NCBI RefSeq assembly: GCF_019931575.1 | Contig: NZ_CP082923.1 | Location: 2,604,001-2,668,000 of the forward strand | Source: Caulobacter segnis | Lineage (GTDB): Bacteria; Pseudomonadota; Alphaproteobacteria; Caulobacterales; Caulobacteraceae | Direction of reading: 5' to 3' | DNA length: 64,000 nt | In this document: in pieces, positions 1-11,436 of the stretch | Numbering within the stretch: position 1 is the stretch's first letter | Layout: each line of letters starts with the position of its first letter | Made by a program: the position numbers and the translations under genes | Notes under the pieces: generated by a model | Database searches by the model: none | Told to the model about the DNA's origin: nothing | Seen by the model: only the letters and a program-made list of their open reading frames with translations

Positions 1-1167
1 CTTCGACCAGAAGCCCGAGAACGGCGGCAGGCCCAGGGCCGACAGCGAGAACGCGGTCATGGCCAGCGCGATGCCCGGGCGCTCCTTCACCAGGCCCGCC
101 ATGTCCTCGATCGTCTCCATCGGCTTGCCGCTGCGGTTCAGCGCCTGCAGGCAGGCGAAGAAACCGGTGACGTCGACCATGTAGAGGGTCATGAAGACCA
201 GCATCGACTGCAGACCGACCTCGCCGCCGGCCGCCACGCCCAGCAGGGCGTAGCCGACATTGGCGATCGAGGAATAGGCCCACAGGCGCTTCAGGTTGGT
301 CTGGGCCAGGCCCGCGAAGGCGCCGACGAAGACAGACAGCAGGGCCGCGATCACCAGGATCTGGCGCCATTGGTCGACCGAGCCCGGGAAGGCGTCGCCC
401 AGCACGCGGGCGAACATCATCATGGCGGCCAGCTTCGGCGCGGCGGCGAAGAAGCCGACGACCGGGGTCGGGGCGCCTTCGTACACGTCCGGCGTCCACA
501 TGTGGAACGGCGCGGCCGAGACCTTGAACGCCAGGCCGCAGATCAGGAACACTAGGCCGAACAGCAGGCCCACGCCGTGCGAACCGCCGTGGGCGGCCGC
601 CAGGGCGATCTGGCTGAAGTGGGTCGAACCGGTGAAGCCGTAGATCAGCGAGCTGCCGTACAGCAGCAGGCCCGACGACAGCGCGCCCAGCACGAAGTAC
701 TTCAGGCCCGCTTCCGACGACTTGGCGTCGTCGCGGCGCATGGCGGCCAGGACGTACAGGGCCAGCGACTGCAGCTCGACGCCGACATACAGGCTGATCA
801 GGTCGCCGGCCGAGGCGGTGACGCCCATGCCCAGGGCGGCGAGGATGACCAGGACGGCGTATTCGAACTTCTGGTCGCCGCGCTGGGCCAGCCAGCGGTC
901 GCCCAGCACCACGGCGATGGCGCTCGAGAGATAGATGGCCACCTTGGCGTAGGTCGCCGCGGCGTCGGCCGCGTAGACCCCGTTGAAGGCGTGGCCGTGC
1001 GGACCAAGCACCGCCGTGGCGGCGGCCGCGACCAGCGAGGCGACGGCGGCCAGGGTGAAGATGGCCCCGACCTTGCCCCGGAAGGCGCCGGCGACCAGCA
1101 GGACGAGCGCCGCGATCGCAAGAACGACCTCAGGCAGGACGAGCGAGAAGTTGGCGGAAAAGGTCAT
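1..1167 (-). CDS. nuoN: NADH-quinone oxidoreductase subunit N (partial, 3' end outside window)
   Basis: Membrane-arm, antiporter-like subunit of respiratory complex I, which couples NADH oxidation to proton translocation across the inner membrane. The first 389 codons are visible from an ATG at 1167; the C-terminus lies beyond the left edge. The translation is almost wholly hydrophobic helices and contains the antiporter-family stretch PFHMWTPDVYEGAPTP followed by a conserved helix lysine (AAAPKLAAMM). It starts 7 bases after the nuoM stop and is the last gene of the nuo operon in view. Family assignment is firm from motif and operon position. Confidence 0.96.
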   Translation of the reverse strand, partial: MTFSANFSLVLPEVVLAIAALVLLVAGAFRGKVGAIFTLAAVASLVAAAATAVLGPHGHAFNGVYAADAAATYAKVAIYLSSAIAVVLGDRWLAQRGDQKFEYAVLVILAALGMGVTASAGDLISLYVGVELQSLALYVLAAMRRDDAKSSEAGLKYFVLGALSSGLLLYGSSLIYGFTGSTHFSQIALAAAHGGSHGVGLLFGLVFLICGLAFKVSAAPFHMWTPDVYEGAPTPVVGFFAAAPKLAAMMMFARVLGDAFPGSVDQWRQILVIAALLSVFVGAFAGLAQTNLKRLWAYSSIANVGYALLGVAAGGEVGLQSMLVFMTLYMVDVTGFFACLQALNRSGKPMETIEDMAGLVKERPGIALAMTAFSLSALGLPPFSGFWSK

Positions 1168-1174
1168 AGGCTCC

Positions 1175-2659
1175 TCACCCGCCCACGGCGGCGCGCCAGG
1201 CGCCGACGAGCGCGTCGACAGACGTCGCGGTCAGGTTGAACACGAGATTGGGATAGACGCCCAGCAGCAGGGTCATCGCGATCAGCGGCACGAACAGCAG
1301 GATCTCGCGAGCGTCCAGATCCGTGATGGTCTTCAGCTCGGGATTGGTGATCTCGCCATACATCACCCGGCGGTACAGGGTCAGGGCGTACATGGCCGAC
1401 AGGATCACGCCGGTGGCCGCCACGATCGCCGTCCAGGTCGAGGCCTTGTAGACACCGGTCATCGTCAGGATTTCACCGACGAAGCCCGAGGTGCCCGGCA
1501 GGCCGACATTGCCCATCGTGAACAGCAGGAACACGAAGGCGTAGTGCGGCATGCGGTTGGTCAGGCCGCCGTAGAAGGCGATCTCGCGGGTGTGCATGCG
1601 GTCGTAGACGACGCCGACGCAGAGGAAGAGCGCGCCGGAGATCACCCCGTGGCTCAGCATCTGGAACAGGGCGCCCTGCTCGCCCGCCGCGTTGCCCGAG
1701 AAGATGCCCATGGTCACGAAGCCCATGTGGGCGACCGACGAGTAGGCGATCAGCTTCTTGATGTCGGTCTGACGGAAGGCGACCAGCGAGGTGTAGACGA
1801 TGGCGATGGCCGACATCGCGAACACCAGCGGCTGGAACAGCTCCGAAGCGTTCGGGAACATCGGCAGGCTGAAGCGCATGAAGCCGTAGCCGCCCATCTT
1901 CAGCAGGATGCCCGCCAGGATGACCGAGCCGGCCGTCGGCGCTTCCACGTGGGCGTCGGGCAGCCAGGTGTGCACCGGCCACATCGGCATCTTCACCGCG
2001 AACGAGGCGAAGAAGGCCAACCACAGCCAGGTCTGGAGCCATGGCGCGAACTTGAAGGTCATCAGCGCCGGGATCGACGAGGTGCCGGCGATGCCGATCA
2101 TCGCCAGGATCGCCGCCAGCATCAGCACCGAGCCGAGCAGCGTGTAGAGGAAGAACTTGTAGGCCGCGTAGACCCGGCGCTTGCCGCCCCAGATGCCGAT
2201 GATCAGGAACATCGGAACCAGGCCGCCCTCGAAGAAGAGGTAGAACAGGATCAGGTCCAGCGCGCAGAACACGCCGATCACCAGGGTCTCCAGGACCAGG
2301 AAGGCGATCAGGTACTCGACGACGCGCTTCTCGACCGACTTCCAGCTGGCCACGATACAGATCGGCAGCAGGAAGGCGGTCAGCAGGACGAACAGCACCG
2401 AGATGCCGTCGACGCCCATGCGGTAATGCAGGCCCGCGAACCACGAGACGTCTTCCACGAACTGGAAGCCGGGGTTCTTCGGGTCGAACTGCAGGGTCAG
2501 GACGATCGACAGGCCGAACGTGACCAGGGTGGTCGCGAGCGCGATCCACTTGGCCAGGGTGTCGGTCTTTTCGCTGGCCCCGTTGAAGGCGCGCGCGGCG
2601 AGGATCACCGCGACGCCGACCAGGGGCGCGAAGGTCGTAAGGCTGAGAAGGCCGCTCAT
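1175..2659 (-). CDS. nuoM: NADH-quinone oxidoreductase subunit M
   Basis: Second antiporter-like membrane subunit of complex I, 494 aa, about 14 predicted transmembrane helices. Recognisable by [15 protein letters not shown] with the following LLKMGGYGF lysine helix, and by the conserved glutamate helix [18 protein letters not shown] segment near residue 140. I chose the ATG at 2659 ([13 protein letters not shown]) rather than the in-frame TTG at 2677, which overlaps the nuoL stop; a GGAG lies just upstream of the ATG. Sits between nuoL and nuoN with spacing typical of a single transcript. Confidence 0.97.
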   Translation of the reverse strand: MSGLLSLTTFAPLVGVAVILAARAFNGASEKTDTLAKWIALATTLVTFGLSIVLTLQFDPKNPGFQFVEDVSWFAGLHYRMGVDGISVLFVLLTAFLLPICIVASWKSVEKRVVEYLIAFLVLETLVIGVFCALDLILFYLFFEGGLVPMFLIIGIWGGKRRVYAAYKFFLYTLLGSVLMLAAILAMIGIAGTSSIPALMTFKFAPWLQTWLWLAFFASFAVKMPMWPVHTWLPDAHVEAPTAGSVILAGILLKMGGYGFMRFSLPMFPNASELFQPLVFAMSAIAIVYTSLVAFRQTDIKKLIAYSSVAHMGFVTMGIFSGNAAGEQGALFQMLSHGVISGALFLCVGVVYDRMHTREIAFYGGLTNRMPHYAFVFLLFTMGNVGLPGTSGFVGEILTMTGVYKASTWTAIVAATGVILSAMYALTLYRRVMYGEITNPELKTITDLDAREILLFVPLIAMTLLLGVYPNLVFNLTATSVDALVGAWRAAVGG

Positions 2660-2673
2660 TAGCTCCGTCCCCC

Positions 2674-4740
2674 TCAACGGAAGGCGTACAGGGCGAAGGT
2701 CAGCAGACCGGCGACGCCGAGCAGCATGACAAACGCGTAGTGGTAGACGTAACCGGTCTGCAGCTTGCCGGTGCGCTTGCCGACCTCATACGAGACCGCG
2801 CTGACGCCATCCGGGCCGAGGCCGTCGATGATCTTCTGGTCGCCGCCCTTCCAGAACAGGTCGCCGAGGAACTTGGCGAAGCGCACGAAGGTGGCGTCGT
2901 ACAGCTCGTCGAAGAACCACTTGTTGTAGAAGAACACGTAGAGCGGCCCCTTGCGCTCGGCCAGCTTCAGGCCCAGGCGCTCGTTGCCCTTCAGCAGGTA
3001 GACATAGGCGGCGATAGCCAGGCCGATCAGCGAGGCGATCAGCGGGCTCCACTTCACCCACTCGGCCACTTCGTGCGCCTGGTGCAGCACGTGGTTGGCC
3101 GGCGCCGTGAAGATCGCGCCCCGCCAGAACTCTTCCTGGTGGTGACCGACGAAGTAGTCGGTGAACACGAAGCCGGCGGCGACCGCGCCGATCGACAGCG
3201 CGACCAGCGGGAACAGCATCACCCACGGGCTTTCGTGCGGCTTGTGGTCGTGGCCATGGCCGTGATCGTCGTGCGCGTGAGCGTGGTCGTCGTGGCCGTG
3301 CGCATCATGCGCATGGGCGTCGTGACCGTGAGCGTCGTGGGCGTGGTCGTCATGACCCCAGCGGGCCTTGCCGTTGAAGGTGAAGAAGGCCAGGCGCCAC
3401 GAATAGAACGAGGTCAGGCCCGCCACCAGCACGCCGATCACCCACGCGAACATGGCGATCGAGTTGTGGCCGCCGGCGGCGAAGGCCGCTTCGATGATCG
3501 TGTCCTTCGAGTAGAAGCCGGCGAAGCCCAGGTGCAGCGGCGGGAAGCCGAGGCCCGTGATGGCGATCGTGCCGATCGTCATGGCCAGGAAGGTCACCGG
3601 CAGCAGCTTGGCCAGGGCGCCGTAGCGACGCATGTCCTGCTCGTGGTGCATGCCGTGGATCACCGAACCGGCGCCCAGGAACAGCAGGGCCTTGAAGAAG
3701 GCGTGCGTGAACAGGTGGAACATGGCCGCCTGGTAGGCGCCGACGCCGGCCGCGAAGAACATGTAGCCCAGCTGCGAACAGGTCGAGTAGGCGATCACGC
3801 GCTTGATGTCGTTCTGGGTCAGGCCGACCGTGGCGGCGAACAGGGCCGTCACCGCGCCGATGACCGTGACGATGTTCTTGGCCACCGGGGCGTACTCGAA
3901 CATCGGCGACAGCAGACACAGCATGTAGACGCCGGCGGTCACCATCGTGGCCGCGTGGATCAGGGCCGACACCGGGGTCGGGCCTTCCATGGCGTCCGGC
4001 AGCCAGGTGTGCAGGAAGAACTGGGCCGACTTGCCCATGGCGCCGATGAACAGCAGGAAGCAGGCGATGTCCATCAGCGGGAAGCTGTGGCCCGCGAACT
4101 CCCAGGTCCGGCCGGCGTTGGCGGCGATCTGCGGGAACAGTTCGGCGAACTGGATCGTGCCGAACGCCCAGTAGGTGGTCATGATGCCCAGGGCGAAACC
4201 GAAGTCGCCGACCCGGTTTACCACGAAGGCCTTGATGGCCGCGGCGCTGGCCGAGGGCTTCTTGAACCAGAAGCCGATCAGCAGGTACGAGGCCAGGCCC
4301 ACGCCTTCCCAGCCGAAGAACAGCTGCATGAAGTCGGCGGCGGTGACCAGCGACAGCATGGCGAAGGTGAACAGCGACAGGTACGCGAAGAAGCGCGGCT
4401 TGCTGTCGTCCTCGGCCATGTAGCCCCAGGAATAGATGTGCACGAGGGCCGAGACCGTCGTGACCACGATCAGCATGGTCGCCGAAAGGGCGTCGATGCG
4501 GATTGACCAGTCGGCCTGGAAGTCGCCGATGTGGATGAACGGCAGCAGGTGGACGGTGAAGGCCTCCATGTGCCCCCAGGTCCACTGGCTGAACGTGTAC
4601 CAGGACAGGCCGCAGGCGAGGATCAGCGCGCCGGTGGTGACCGACTGCGACGCCACGTTGCCGATGCGGCGGCCGAACAGGCCGGCGATGGCCGCGGCGA
4701 TGATCGGCGCGAAAACGAGAATGGTGACAAGCGTCTGCAT
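2674..4740 (-). CDS. nuoL: NADH-quinone oxidoreductase subunit L with His-rich loop
   Basis: Distal antiporter-like subunit of complex I, 688 aa, carrying the long lateral helix that runs along the membrane arm. Family motif [20 protein letters not shown] is present around residues 235-255. Between two membrane segments, at roughly residues 462-502 (window 3235-3357), it has a low-complexity loop of His, Asp, Ala and Gly with about 17 histidines in some 42 residues. The flanking helices are normal, so the loop looks like an insertion in a soluble connector, possibly metal binding. Starts 9 bases downstream of the nuoK stop. Confidence 0.97.
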   Translation of the reverse strand: MQTLVTILVFAPIIAAAIAGLFGRRIGNVASQSVTTGALILACGLSWYTFSQWTWGHMEAFTVHLLPFIHIGDFQADWSIRIDALSATMLIVVTTVSALVHIYSWGYMAEDDSKPRFFAYLSLFTFAMLSLVTAADFMQLFFGWEGVGLASYLLIGFWFKKPSASAAAIKAFVVNRVGDFGFALGIMTTYWAFGTIQFAELFPQIAANAGRTWEFAGHSFPLMDIACFLLFIGAMGKSAQFFLHTWLPDAMEGPTPVSALIHAATMVTAGVYMLCLLSPMFEYAPVAKNIVTVIGAVTALFAATVGLTQNDIKRVIAYSTCSQLGYMFFAAGVGAYQAAMFHLFTHAFFKALLFLGAGSVIHGMHHEQDMRRYGALAKLLPVTFLAMTIGTIAITGLGFPPLHLGFAGFYSKDTIIEAAFAAGGHNSIAMFAWVIGVLVAGLTSFYSWRLAFFTFNGKARWGHDDHAHDAHGHDAHAHDAHGHDDHAHAHDDHGHGHDHKPHESPWVMLFPLVALSIGAVAAGFVFTDYFVGHHQEEFWRGAIFTAPANHVLHQAHEVAEWVKWSPLIASLIGLAIAAYVYLLKGNERLGLKLAERKGPLYVFFYNKWFFDELYDATFVRFAKFLGDLFWKGGDQKIIDGLGPDGVSAVSYEVGKRTGKLQTGYVYHYAFVMLLGVAGLLTFALYAFR

Positions 4741-4748
4741 GACGTCGC

Positions 4749-5054
4749 TTAGCCCTTCATCATGCTGGCGTCGTCAACCGCGATATCGCCGCGGTTGCGG
4801 AAGAAGGTGACGAGGATCGCCAGACCCACGGCCGCCTCGGCGGCGGCGACGGTCAGGACGAACATGGCGAAGATCTGCCCCGCCACGTCGTGCAGGTAGG
4901 CCGAGAACGCCACGAGGTTCACGTTCACCGCCAAGAGGATCAGCTCGATCGACATCAGGATGACGATGATGTTCTTGCGGTTCACGAAGATGCCGAAGAC
5001 GCCGATCGTGAACAGGATCGCGGCGACGACGAGATAGTGCGGCAGGCCGATCAT
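4749..5054 (-). CDS. nuoK: NADH-quinone oxidoreductase subunit K
   Basis: Small membrane subunit of complex I, 101 aa with three hydrophobic helices, which is the normal length for the family. Helix 2 contains the conserved acidic residues in [16 protein letters not shown] and helix 3 in [15 protein letters not shown], which belong to the proton-translocation axis. Its ATG overlaps the nuoJ stop by four bases (ATGA), so translation is probably coupled. Confidence 0.97.
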   Translation of the reverse strand: MIGLPHYLVVAAILFTIGVFGIFVNRKNIIVILMSIELILLAVNVNLVAFSAYLHDVAGQIFAMFVLTVAAAEAAVGLAILVTFFRNRGDIAVDDASMMKG

Positions 5055-5668
5055 TCGGAGATCCCCTCACCCGGCTTGATCTGAACCAGCTCCATGCCGG
5101 TCTTGGGGGTGCGGGCGACCTGCTTGCCGATGTCCTGGCGCTTGACGCCCGGCTTGTGGCGCAGGGTCAGGACGATGGCACCGATCATGGCGACCAGCAG
5201 CACCAGGCCCGCCAGTTGGAAGAAGAAGACGTAGTCGGTGTAGAGCACGCGACCGATCGCCTCGGTGTTCGGAACCCCGCCCGGCGAAGCGTTCGGCAGC
5301 GGGTTCTTGGCGGCCGCGCCGTTCGTGGCGACCGAGGCGGCCACGAAGATCATCTCCAGGGTCAGGACGCCGCCGACCAGACCGCCGATCGGCAGGTACT
5401 GGGCGAAGCCCTGGCGGAGCTCGGCGAAGTCGACGTCCAGCATCATGACGACGAACAGGAACAGCACCGCGACCGCGCCCACGTAGACGACGATTAGCAG
5501 CATCGCCAGGAACTCCGCGCCCAGCAGGACGAAGAGGCCTGCGGCCGAGAAGAAGGCGGTGATCAGGAAGAGCACCGAGTGCACGGGATTGCGCGCCGAC
5601 ACGACGAGAAGACCCGCCGCGATGGTCACGAATGCCAGCAGATAGAAAGCGATCGCCTGCAAGGCCAT
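5051..5668 (-). CDS. nuoJ: NADH-quinone oxidoreductase subunit J
   Basis: Membrane subunit of complex I, 205 aa with five hydrophobic helices followed by a polar C-terminal tail. The conserved helix-3 segment [20 protein letters not shown] is present near residues 58-77. A GGGGAG lies upstream of the ATG at 5668. The 82-base gap to nuoI is the largest in the operon and contains a GC-rich inverted repeat (about 5703-5733), so mRNA processing or a separate ribosome loading site there is possible but unproven. Confidence 0.96.
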   Translation of the reverse strand: MALQAIAFYLLAFVTIAAGLLVVSARNPVHSVLFLITAFFSAAGLFVLLGAEFLAMLLIVVYVGAVAVLFLFVVMMLDVDFAELRQGFAQYLPIGGLVGGVLTLEMIFVAASVATNGAAAKNPLPNASPGGVPNTEAIGRVLYTDYVFFFQLAGLVLLVAMIGAIVLTLRHKPGVKRQDIGKQVARTPKTGMELVQIKPGEGISE

Positions 5669-5750
5669 TGGCCCAGGTGCTCCCCTGAAAACTTAAGTCC
5701 AATGACGACGCCGCCGAACGGCGCGTCGCCTCCTAGGATTCGCCCGTCCT

Positions 5751-6242
5751 TTAGCGGTAGGGCGCGTCCAACTCCAGATTCTTCGCGATCAGGCGTTCCC
5801 AGCGGTCGCCGTTATCGAGAAGGCGTTCCTTGTCGTAGTAGAGTTCTTCGCGGGTCTCGGTCGCGAACTCGATGTTCGGACCTTCGACGATGGCGTCGAC
5901 CGGGCAGGCCTCCTGGCACAGGCCGCAGTAGATGCACTTGACCATGTCGATGTCGTAGCGGGTCGTGCGGCGGCTGCCGTCCTCGCGCGGTTCGGCCTCG
6001 ATGGTGATGGCCTGGGCCGGGCAGATGGCTTCACAGAGCTTGCACGCGATGCAGCGCTCCTCGCCCGAGGGATAGCGACGCAGGGCGTGCTCACCGCGGA
6101 AACGGGGCGACTGCGGGCCGCGCTCGTTCGGATAGATCACGGTCTTCTTCGGCGCGACCAGGTACTTCATGGCCAGGCCGAAGGCCCCCGCGAAGTCCAG
6201 AAGGGCCGCGCCCTTGGCCGCTTGCGTGATGCGCTGGAACAC
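5751..6242 (-). CDS. nuoI: NADH-quinone oxidoreductase subunit I (2x[4Fe-4S])
   Basis: Peripheral-arm subunit of complex I carrying the last two tetranuclear iron-sulfur clusters (N6a, N6b) before quinone. The 163 aa product has two ferredoxin motifs, [12 protein letters not shown] and [12 protein letters not shown], in the order expected. I chose the GTG start at 6242 because an AGGAGAG sits five bases upstream; the open frame extends further upstream but that part reads through the preceding lipoprotein gene in another frame and has no homology-like character. Confidence 0.95.
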   Translation of the reverse strand: MFQRITQAAKGAALLDFAGAFGLAMKYLVAPKKTVIYPNERGPQSPRFRGEHALRRYPSGEERCIACKLCEAICPAQAITIEAEPREDGSRRTTRYDIDMVKCIYCGLCQEACPVDAIVEGPNIEFATETREELYYDKERLLDNGDRWERLIAKNLELDAPYR

Positions 6243-6252
6243 CAGAGCTCTC

Positions 6253-6477
6253 CTAACACTTTTCCTTGGGGAAAGGACGGACGTCCCTGCCCTGCTCTTT
6301 CTGCTGCCGCCGCATCTGCTGCTCGAGGACGCATTTCTTGGTCTTCTCGTCCGCCTTACGGCGGGCTTCGACCTGCTCCTCGTGCGTCCGCTGCGGCGGA
6401 TGCTGAATTCCGCGCCCCCAGGTCGAACAGCCGGCCAGCAGGCCGACCACCATGATCCCGAGGACAACCCGAGTCAT
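6253..6477 (-). CDS. small putative lipoprotein in nuo operon (74 aa)
   Basis: Short secreted product with a type II signal peptide: [17 protein letters not shown] ends in a lipobox (LLAGC, Cys17). The rest is polar and charged, rich in Arg, Lys, Glu and Gln with a likely helical segment (residues 33-62) and two further cysteines at 49 and 74. The ATG overlaps the stop of the preceding lipoprotein gene (ATGA), and nuoI begins 10 bases after its own stop. I do not recognise the family. Position suggests a periplasm-facing accessory or assembly role for complex I, which is only inference. Confidence 0.8.
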   Translation of the reverse strand: MTRVVLGIMVVGLLAGCSTWGRGIQHPPQRTHEEQVEARRKADEKTKKCVLEQQMRRQQKEQGRDVRPFPKEKC

Positions 6478-6710
6478 TTTCCCGCTCGCGGAATGACGCA
6501 GGTGTAGTTCGAAAGCTGGGCGGGATCTCCCCCGTCCTGCTTGGCCCGGATGGTCCCACCCGAGGCCTTGCACTTGTCGCCCTCGCGCCGCAGGTCGTCA
6601 TAGCTGACGACCCCGTCGCCCAGGGAGTACGACCGGTCCTGAGCGGCGACGGCGCAGGCCGTCAGGCTCAAGGCGGTCAGACCCAGGGCCGCGAGCGCGA
6701 GCCGGCGCAT
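6474..6710 (-). CDS. small putative lipoprotein in nuo operon (78 aa)
   Basis: Second small exported protein between nuoH and nuo[20 protein letters not shown] is a signal peptide with an LTAC lipobox, followed by about 60 residues containing two cysteines (GDKCKASGG and NYTCVIP) that could form a disulfide. Its ATG overlaps the nuoH stop by one base (TGATG) and its own stop overlaps the next gene by four, so it is translated from the nuo mRNA. Family not recognised. A longer frame running back into nuoH out of phase is a GC-rich shadow. Confidence 0.8.
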   Translation of the reverse strand: MRRLALAALGLTALSLTACAVAAQDRSYSLGDGVVSYDDLRREGDKCKASGGTIRAKQDGGDPAQLSNYTCVIPRAGK

Positions 6711-7774
6711 CAGGCCGCCGGACCGAACACGCGCCAGGCGGCGACCGCGGCCACCAGCACCAGCGAGGTCGGCAGGAACACCTTCCAACCCAGGCGCATC
6801 AGCTGGTCGTAGCGGTAGCGAGGCACGATGGCCTTCGCCATGGCGAACATGAAGAACCAGAAGACGATCTTGGCGTAGAACACCAAGGCCAACAGGAAGT
6901 TGACCAGGAACGGCGGCCAGCCGGCGGTGAAGCCGATCGGGAAGCCCGGGTTCCAGCCGCCGAAGAACAGCACGCTGATCATGGCGCACATCAGGACGAT
7001 GTTCGAATACTCGGCCACCATGAACAGCAGGTACGGAGTCGAGCTGTACTCGACCTGGTAACCGGCCACGAGTTCGGATTCGGCTTCCGGAAGGTCGAAC
7101 GGCGGGCGGTTCGTCTCGGCCAGACCCGAGATGTAGAACATGCCCATGGCCACGACCATCACCGGCAGCAGGATGAGGTTCTTGAGACCGCCGCCGCCGA
7201 AGACGTTCCAGTTCCAGATCCAGCCCGACTGCTTCTCGACGATGGTCGACAGGTTCATCGAGCCGGCCAGCAGGATCACCGTGATGATGATCAGGCCGAT
7301 CGAGACTTCGTACGACACCATTTGGGCCGCCGAACGCAGGGCGCCCAGGAATGGATACTTCGAGTTCGAAGCCCAGCCGCCCATGATGATGCCGTAGACG
7401 CCCAACGAGCTCATCGCCAGCAGGTAGAGAATGCCGACGTTGAGGTTCGAGACGACCCAGCCCGGGGCGAACGGCACCACGGCCCAGCCGACGAAGCCCA
7501 GGATCAGGCTGATCAGCGGGGCCAGCAGGAACACGATCTTGTCGGCGCCGGCCGGGATCACGATCTCCTTCAGGACGAACTTGAAGAAGTCGGCGAAGGA
7601 CTGCAGCAGACCGAAGGGGCCAACGACGTTGGGACCCTTGCGCATCTGGACGCCGGCCCAGATCTTGCGGTCGGCGAGCAGCAGGAAGGCCAGGCTCAGC
7701 AGAACCCAGATCACGACCAGCAGGATGCCGCCCGTCGTGAGACCAAACCAGAGAAGCGGAGAGTTCGGGCCCAC
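6710..7774 (-). CDS. nuoH: NADH-quinone oxidoreductase subunit H
   Basis: Membrane subunit of complex I that forms most of the quinone-binding chamber at the junction of the two arms; 354 aa, about eight helices. Recognisable by [20 protein letters not shown] (residues 36-55) and [19 protein letters not shown], the conserved acidic loop facing quinone. Start is a GTG at 7774 with GGAG six bases upstream, four bases after the nuoG stop. Confidence 0.97.
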   Translation of the reverse strand: MGPNSPLLWFGLTTGGILLVVIWVLLSLAFLLLADRKIWAGVQMRKGPNVVGPFGLLQSFADFFKFVLKEIVIPAGADKIVFLLAPLISLILGFVGWAVVPFAPGWVVSNLNVGILYLLAMSSLGVYGIIMGGWASNSKYPFLGALRSAAQMVSYEVSIGLIIITVILLAGSMNLSTIVEKQSGWIWNWNVFGGGGLKNLILLPVMVVAMGMFYISGLAETNRPPFDLPEAESELVAGYQVEYSSTPYLLFMVAEYSNIVLMCAMISVLFFGGWNPGFPIGFTAGWPPFLVNFLLALVFYAKIVFWFFMFAMAKAIVPRYRYDQLMRLGWKVFLPTSLVLVAAVAAWRVFGPAA

Positions 7775-7777
7775 GGT

Positions 7778-9841
7778 CTACTCCGCAGCGATCTTGGCGG
7801 CGCCGGAAGCCACGGCCGCGCATTCGGCCATGGTCACGCTGGCGCGCGCGATGGGGTTGGTCAGGTGGAAGGCCTTGATCGGGCTCTCGAACGGGGCGTC
7901 CGAGACCTCGCCGTCGGCGCCCAGGGCGCCCAGGTCGAACGACGTGGCGACCGAGCCCGGCGCGTAGTCGATCTGGCCGAAGGTCGGGTGGTCGGCGAAC
8001 AGCTTGGCGCGTAGCTGGTCCAGGCTGTCATAGGGCAGCTTGGCGCCCAGCACCTCGGACAGCGCCCGCAGGATCGACCAGTCTTCCTTGGCCTCCCCCT
8101 TCGGGAACACGGCGCGACGGCCCTGTTGCACGCGCCCTTCGAGGTTCACGTAGAGACCGTTCTTCTCGGTGTAGGCCGCGCCCGGCAGGATCACGTCGGC
8201 CTTGTGCGCGCCGGCGTCGCCGTGCGTGCCCAGATAGATCTTGAAGGCCCCCGTGGCGGCCGTCTCGCACTCGTCGGCGCCCAGCAGGAACAGGACGTCC
8301 AGAGCGCCCGACTTCAGCATGTCGGCCGTGGCCAGGCCGCCCTCGGTCGGGACGAAGCCCATGTCTAGGCCGGCGACGCGTGCGGCGGCGGTGTGCAGGA
8401 CGTTCCAGCCGTTCCAGCCCTCGCGCACGACCTTGATGGTCTTGCCCAGGCTGGCGGCGGCCTTGAGGATCGCGCCGCCGTCAGCGCGGGCCAGAGCGCC
8501 CTGGCCGATGATGATGGCGGGACGCTCGGCGGCCTTCAGGGCGGCGACGAAGTCGTTCTTGCTCTTGGCCAGGCCCGACAGGGTCTTGGCGCCGGCGCCG
8601 AGATAGTCGTAGCCGAAGGTCAGGTCGGCCTGCTCACCGATCACGCCGAAGCGGGTCTTGCCGGCGATCCACTGCTTGCGGAAGCGGGCGTTCAGGACCG
8701 GGGCCTCGATGCGCGGATTGGCGCCGACGAACAGAACGACGTCGGCGTTCTCGATGCCGGCGATCGTCGAGTTGAACAGCCAGCCTTCGCGGGCGCCTTG
8801 GCCCAGGCTCGAACCGTCCTGGCGGCTGTCCAGGTTCTTCACGCCCAGGGCGGTGAAGAGGTCCTTGGTCGCCTTCAGGCTTTCGGCGTCCTGCAGGTCG
8901 CCGGCGATGACGCCGATGCGCTCCGGCGCGGTCGCCTTGATCTTGGCGGCGACGGCGGCGAAGGCCTCGGCCCAGGTGGCCGGTTTCAGCTTGCCGTCGG
9001 CGCTGCGCACGTACGGACGATCGAGGCGCTGGCGGCCCAGGCCGTCGACGGCGTAGCGCGTCTTGTCCGAGATCCACTCTTCGTTGATGTCGTCGTTGTT
9101 GCGCGGCAGGACGCGCAGCACGGCCGAACCGCGGGCGTCGACGCGGATCCACGAGCCCAGGGCGTCCTGGACGTCGACGCTCTCGGTCTTCTTCAGTTCC
9201 CACGGACGGGCTTCGAAGGCGTAGGGCTTGGAGGTCAGGGCGCCGACCGGGCAGAGATCGATCACGTTGGCGCTGAGCTCCGACGTCACCGCCGCGCCCA
9301 GATAGGTCGTGATTTCAACGTCTTCGCCGCGCGAGATCAGACCGATTTCCGGCGAGCCGGCGACCTCGGTGATGAAGCGGACGCAGCGCGTGCACTGGAT
9401 GCAGCGCGTCATCACGGTCTTGATCAGCGGGCCCATCGACTTTTCTTCGACGGCGCGCTTGTTCTCTTCGTAGCGGCTGTCGTCGCGGCCATAGCCCACG
9501 GCCTGGTCCTGCAGGTCGCACTCGCCGCCCTGGTCGCAGATCGGGCAATCCAGCGGGTGGTTGATGAGCAGGAACTCCATCACCCCTTCGCGGGCCTTCT
9601 TGACCATCGGAGTCTTGGTGAAGATCTCCTGGCCCTCGGCGGCCGGCAGGGCGCAAGACGCCTGCGGCTTCGGCGGGCCGGGCTTCACCTCGACCAGGCA
9701 CATCCGGCAGTTGCCGGCGATGGACAGACGTTCGTGGTAGCAGAAGCGCGGGATCTCTTCCCCGGCCAGTTCCGCGACCTGCAGAACCGTCATGCCGGGC
9801 TCGAACTCGACTTCGACGCCGTTGACCTTGGCGATAGCCAT
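7778..9841 (-). CDS. nuoG: NADH-quinone oxidoreductase subunit G
   Basis: Large iron-sulfur subunit of the NADH-dehydrogenase arm, 687 aa. The N-terminus holds the 2Fe-2S ferredoxin-like domain (CYHERLSIAGNCRMCLVEV with a later Cys), then HPLDCPICDQGGECDLQD and TRCIQCTRCVRF for the 4Fe-4S clusters; the remainder is the molybdopterin-oxidoreductase-like fold with no catalytic cofactor expected. Length is typical of alphaproteobacterial NuoG. GGAG lies eight bases before the ATG, and nuoF ends five bases upstream. Confidence 0.97.
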   Translation of the reverse strand: MAIAKVNGVEVEFEPGMTVLQVAELAGEEIPRFCYHERLSIAGNCRMCLVEVKPGPPKPQASCALPAAEGQEIFTKTPMVKKAREGVMEFLLINHPLDCPICDQGGECDLQDQAVGYGRDDSRYEENKRAVEEKSMGPLIKTVMTRCIQCTRCVRFITEVAGSPEIGLISRGEDVEITTYLGAAVTSELSANVIDLCPVGALTSKPYAFEARPWELKKTESVDVQDALGSWIRVDARGSAVLRVLPRNNDDINEEWISDKTRYAVDGLGRQRLDRPYVRSADGKLKPATWAEAFAAVAAKIKATAPERIGVIAGDLQDAESLKATKDLFTALGVKNLDSRQDGSSLGQGAREGWLFNSTIAGIENADVVLFVGANPRIEAPVLNARFRKQWIAGKTRFGVIGEQADLTFGYDYLGAGAKTLSGLAKSKNDFVAALKAAERPAIIIGQGALARADGGAILKAAASLGKTIKVVREGWNGWNVLHTAAARVAGLDMGFVPTEGGLATADMLKSGALDVLFLLGADECETAATGAFKIYLGTHGDAGAHKADVILPGAAYTEKNGLYVNLEGRVQQGRRAVFPKGEAKEDWSILRALSEVLGAKLPYDSLDQLRAKLFADHPTFGQIDYAPGSVATSFDLGALGADGEVSDAPFESPIKAFHLTNPIARASVTMAECAAVASGAAKIAAE

Positions 9842-9846
9842 AATCG

Positions 9847-11166
<1,320 letters not shown>

Positions 11167-11169
11167 GAC

Positions 11170-11436
11170 TCAGCTTTGCGGATCGAATGGATGGGCGCGC
11201 ACATAGCGCGTCCGACGAATGATGACATAGGCGAAAAGCAACCAGCCCGCGCCGATGATGGCGAGACCGGCGACGACCGCCCAGAACGGCGCGCCCTCGA
11301 TGGTGCGACCCCAGATCAGCAGGATCGCGCCGACGAGACACGCCACGAAACCCACGCCGCGTTCGCGACGATGCAGGCCCCGAATGGTGTCGGCATAGGC
11401 CGCCTTGCGGATATTGAGGGCGCTGTCGTCGATCAT
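11170..11436 (-). CDS. small membrane protein in nuo operon (88 aa)
   Basis: Product of unknown function, MIDDSALNIRKAAYADTIRG at the N-terminus, then two hydrophobic segments (about residues 27-43 and 49-70) and a short basic tail ending HPFDPQS. Likely an inner-membrane protein with both ends in the cytoplasm. Its ATG overlaps the stop of the preceding small membrane gene (ATGA), and nuoF follows after three bases, so it is expressed with complex I. I do not recognise a characterised family; an assembly or supernumerary-subunit role is inference from location alone. Confidence 0.8.
   Translation of the reverse strand: MIDDSALNIRKAAYADTIRGLHRRERGVGFVACLVGAILLIWGRTIEGAPFWAVVAGLAIIGAGWLLFAYVIIRRTRYVRAHPFDPQS

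Noticed and set aside
983..2662. Long plus-strand open frame (559 codons) opposite nuoM
   Set aside because: GC-rich antisense shadow; composition dominated by Arg/Gly/Asp/Gln and no domain, while nuoM on the other strand is certain.
2740..4506. 588-codon plus-strand open frame opposite nuoL
   Set aside because: Antisense to nuoL; its valine-rich part is only the complement of the His/Asp repeat.
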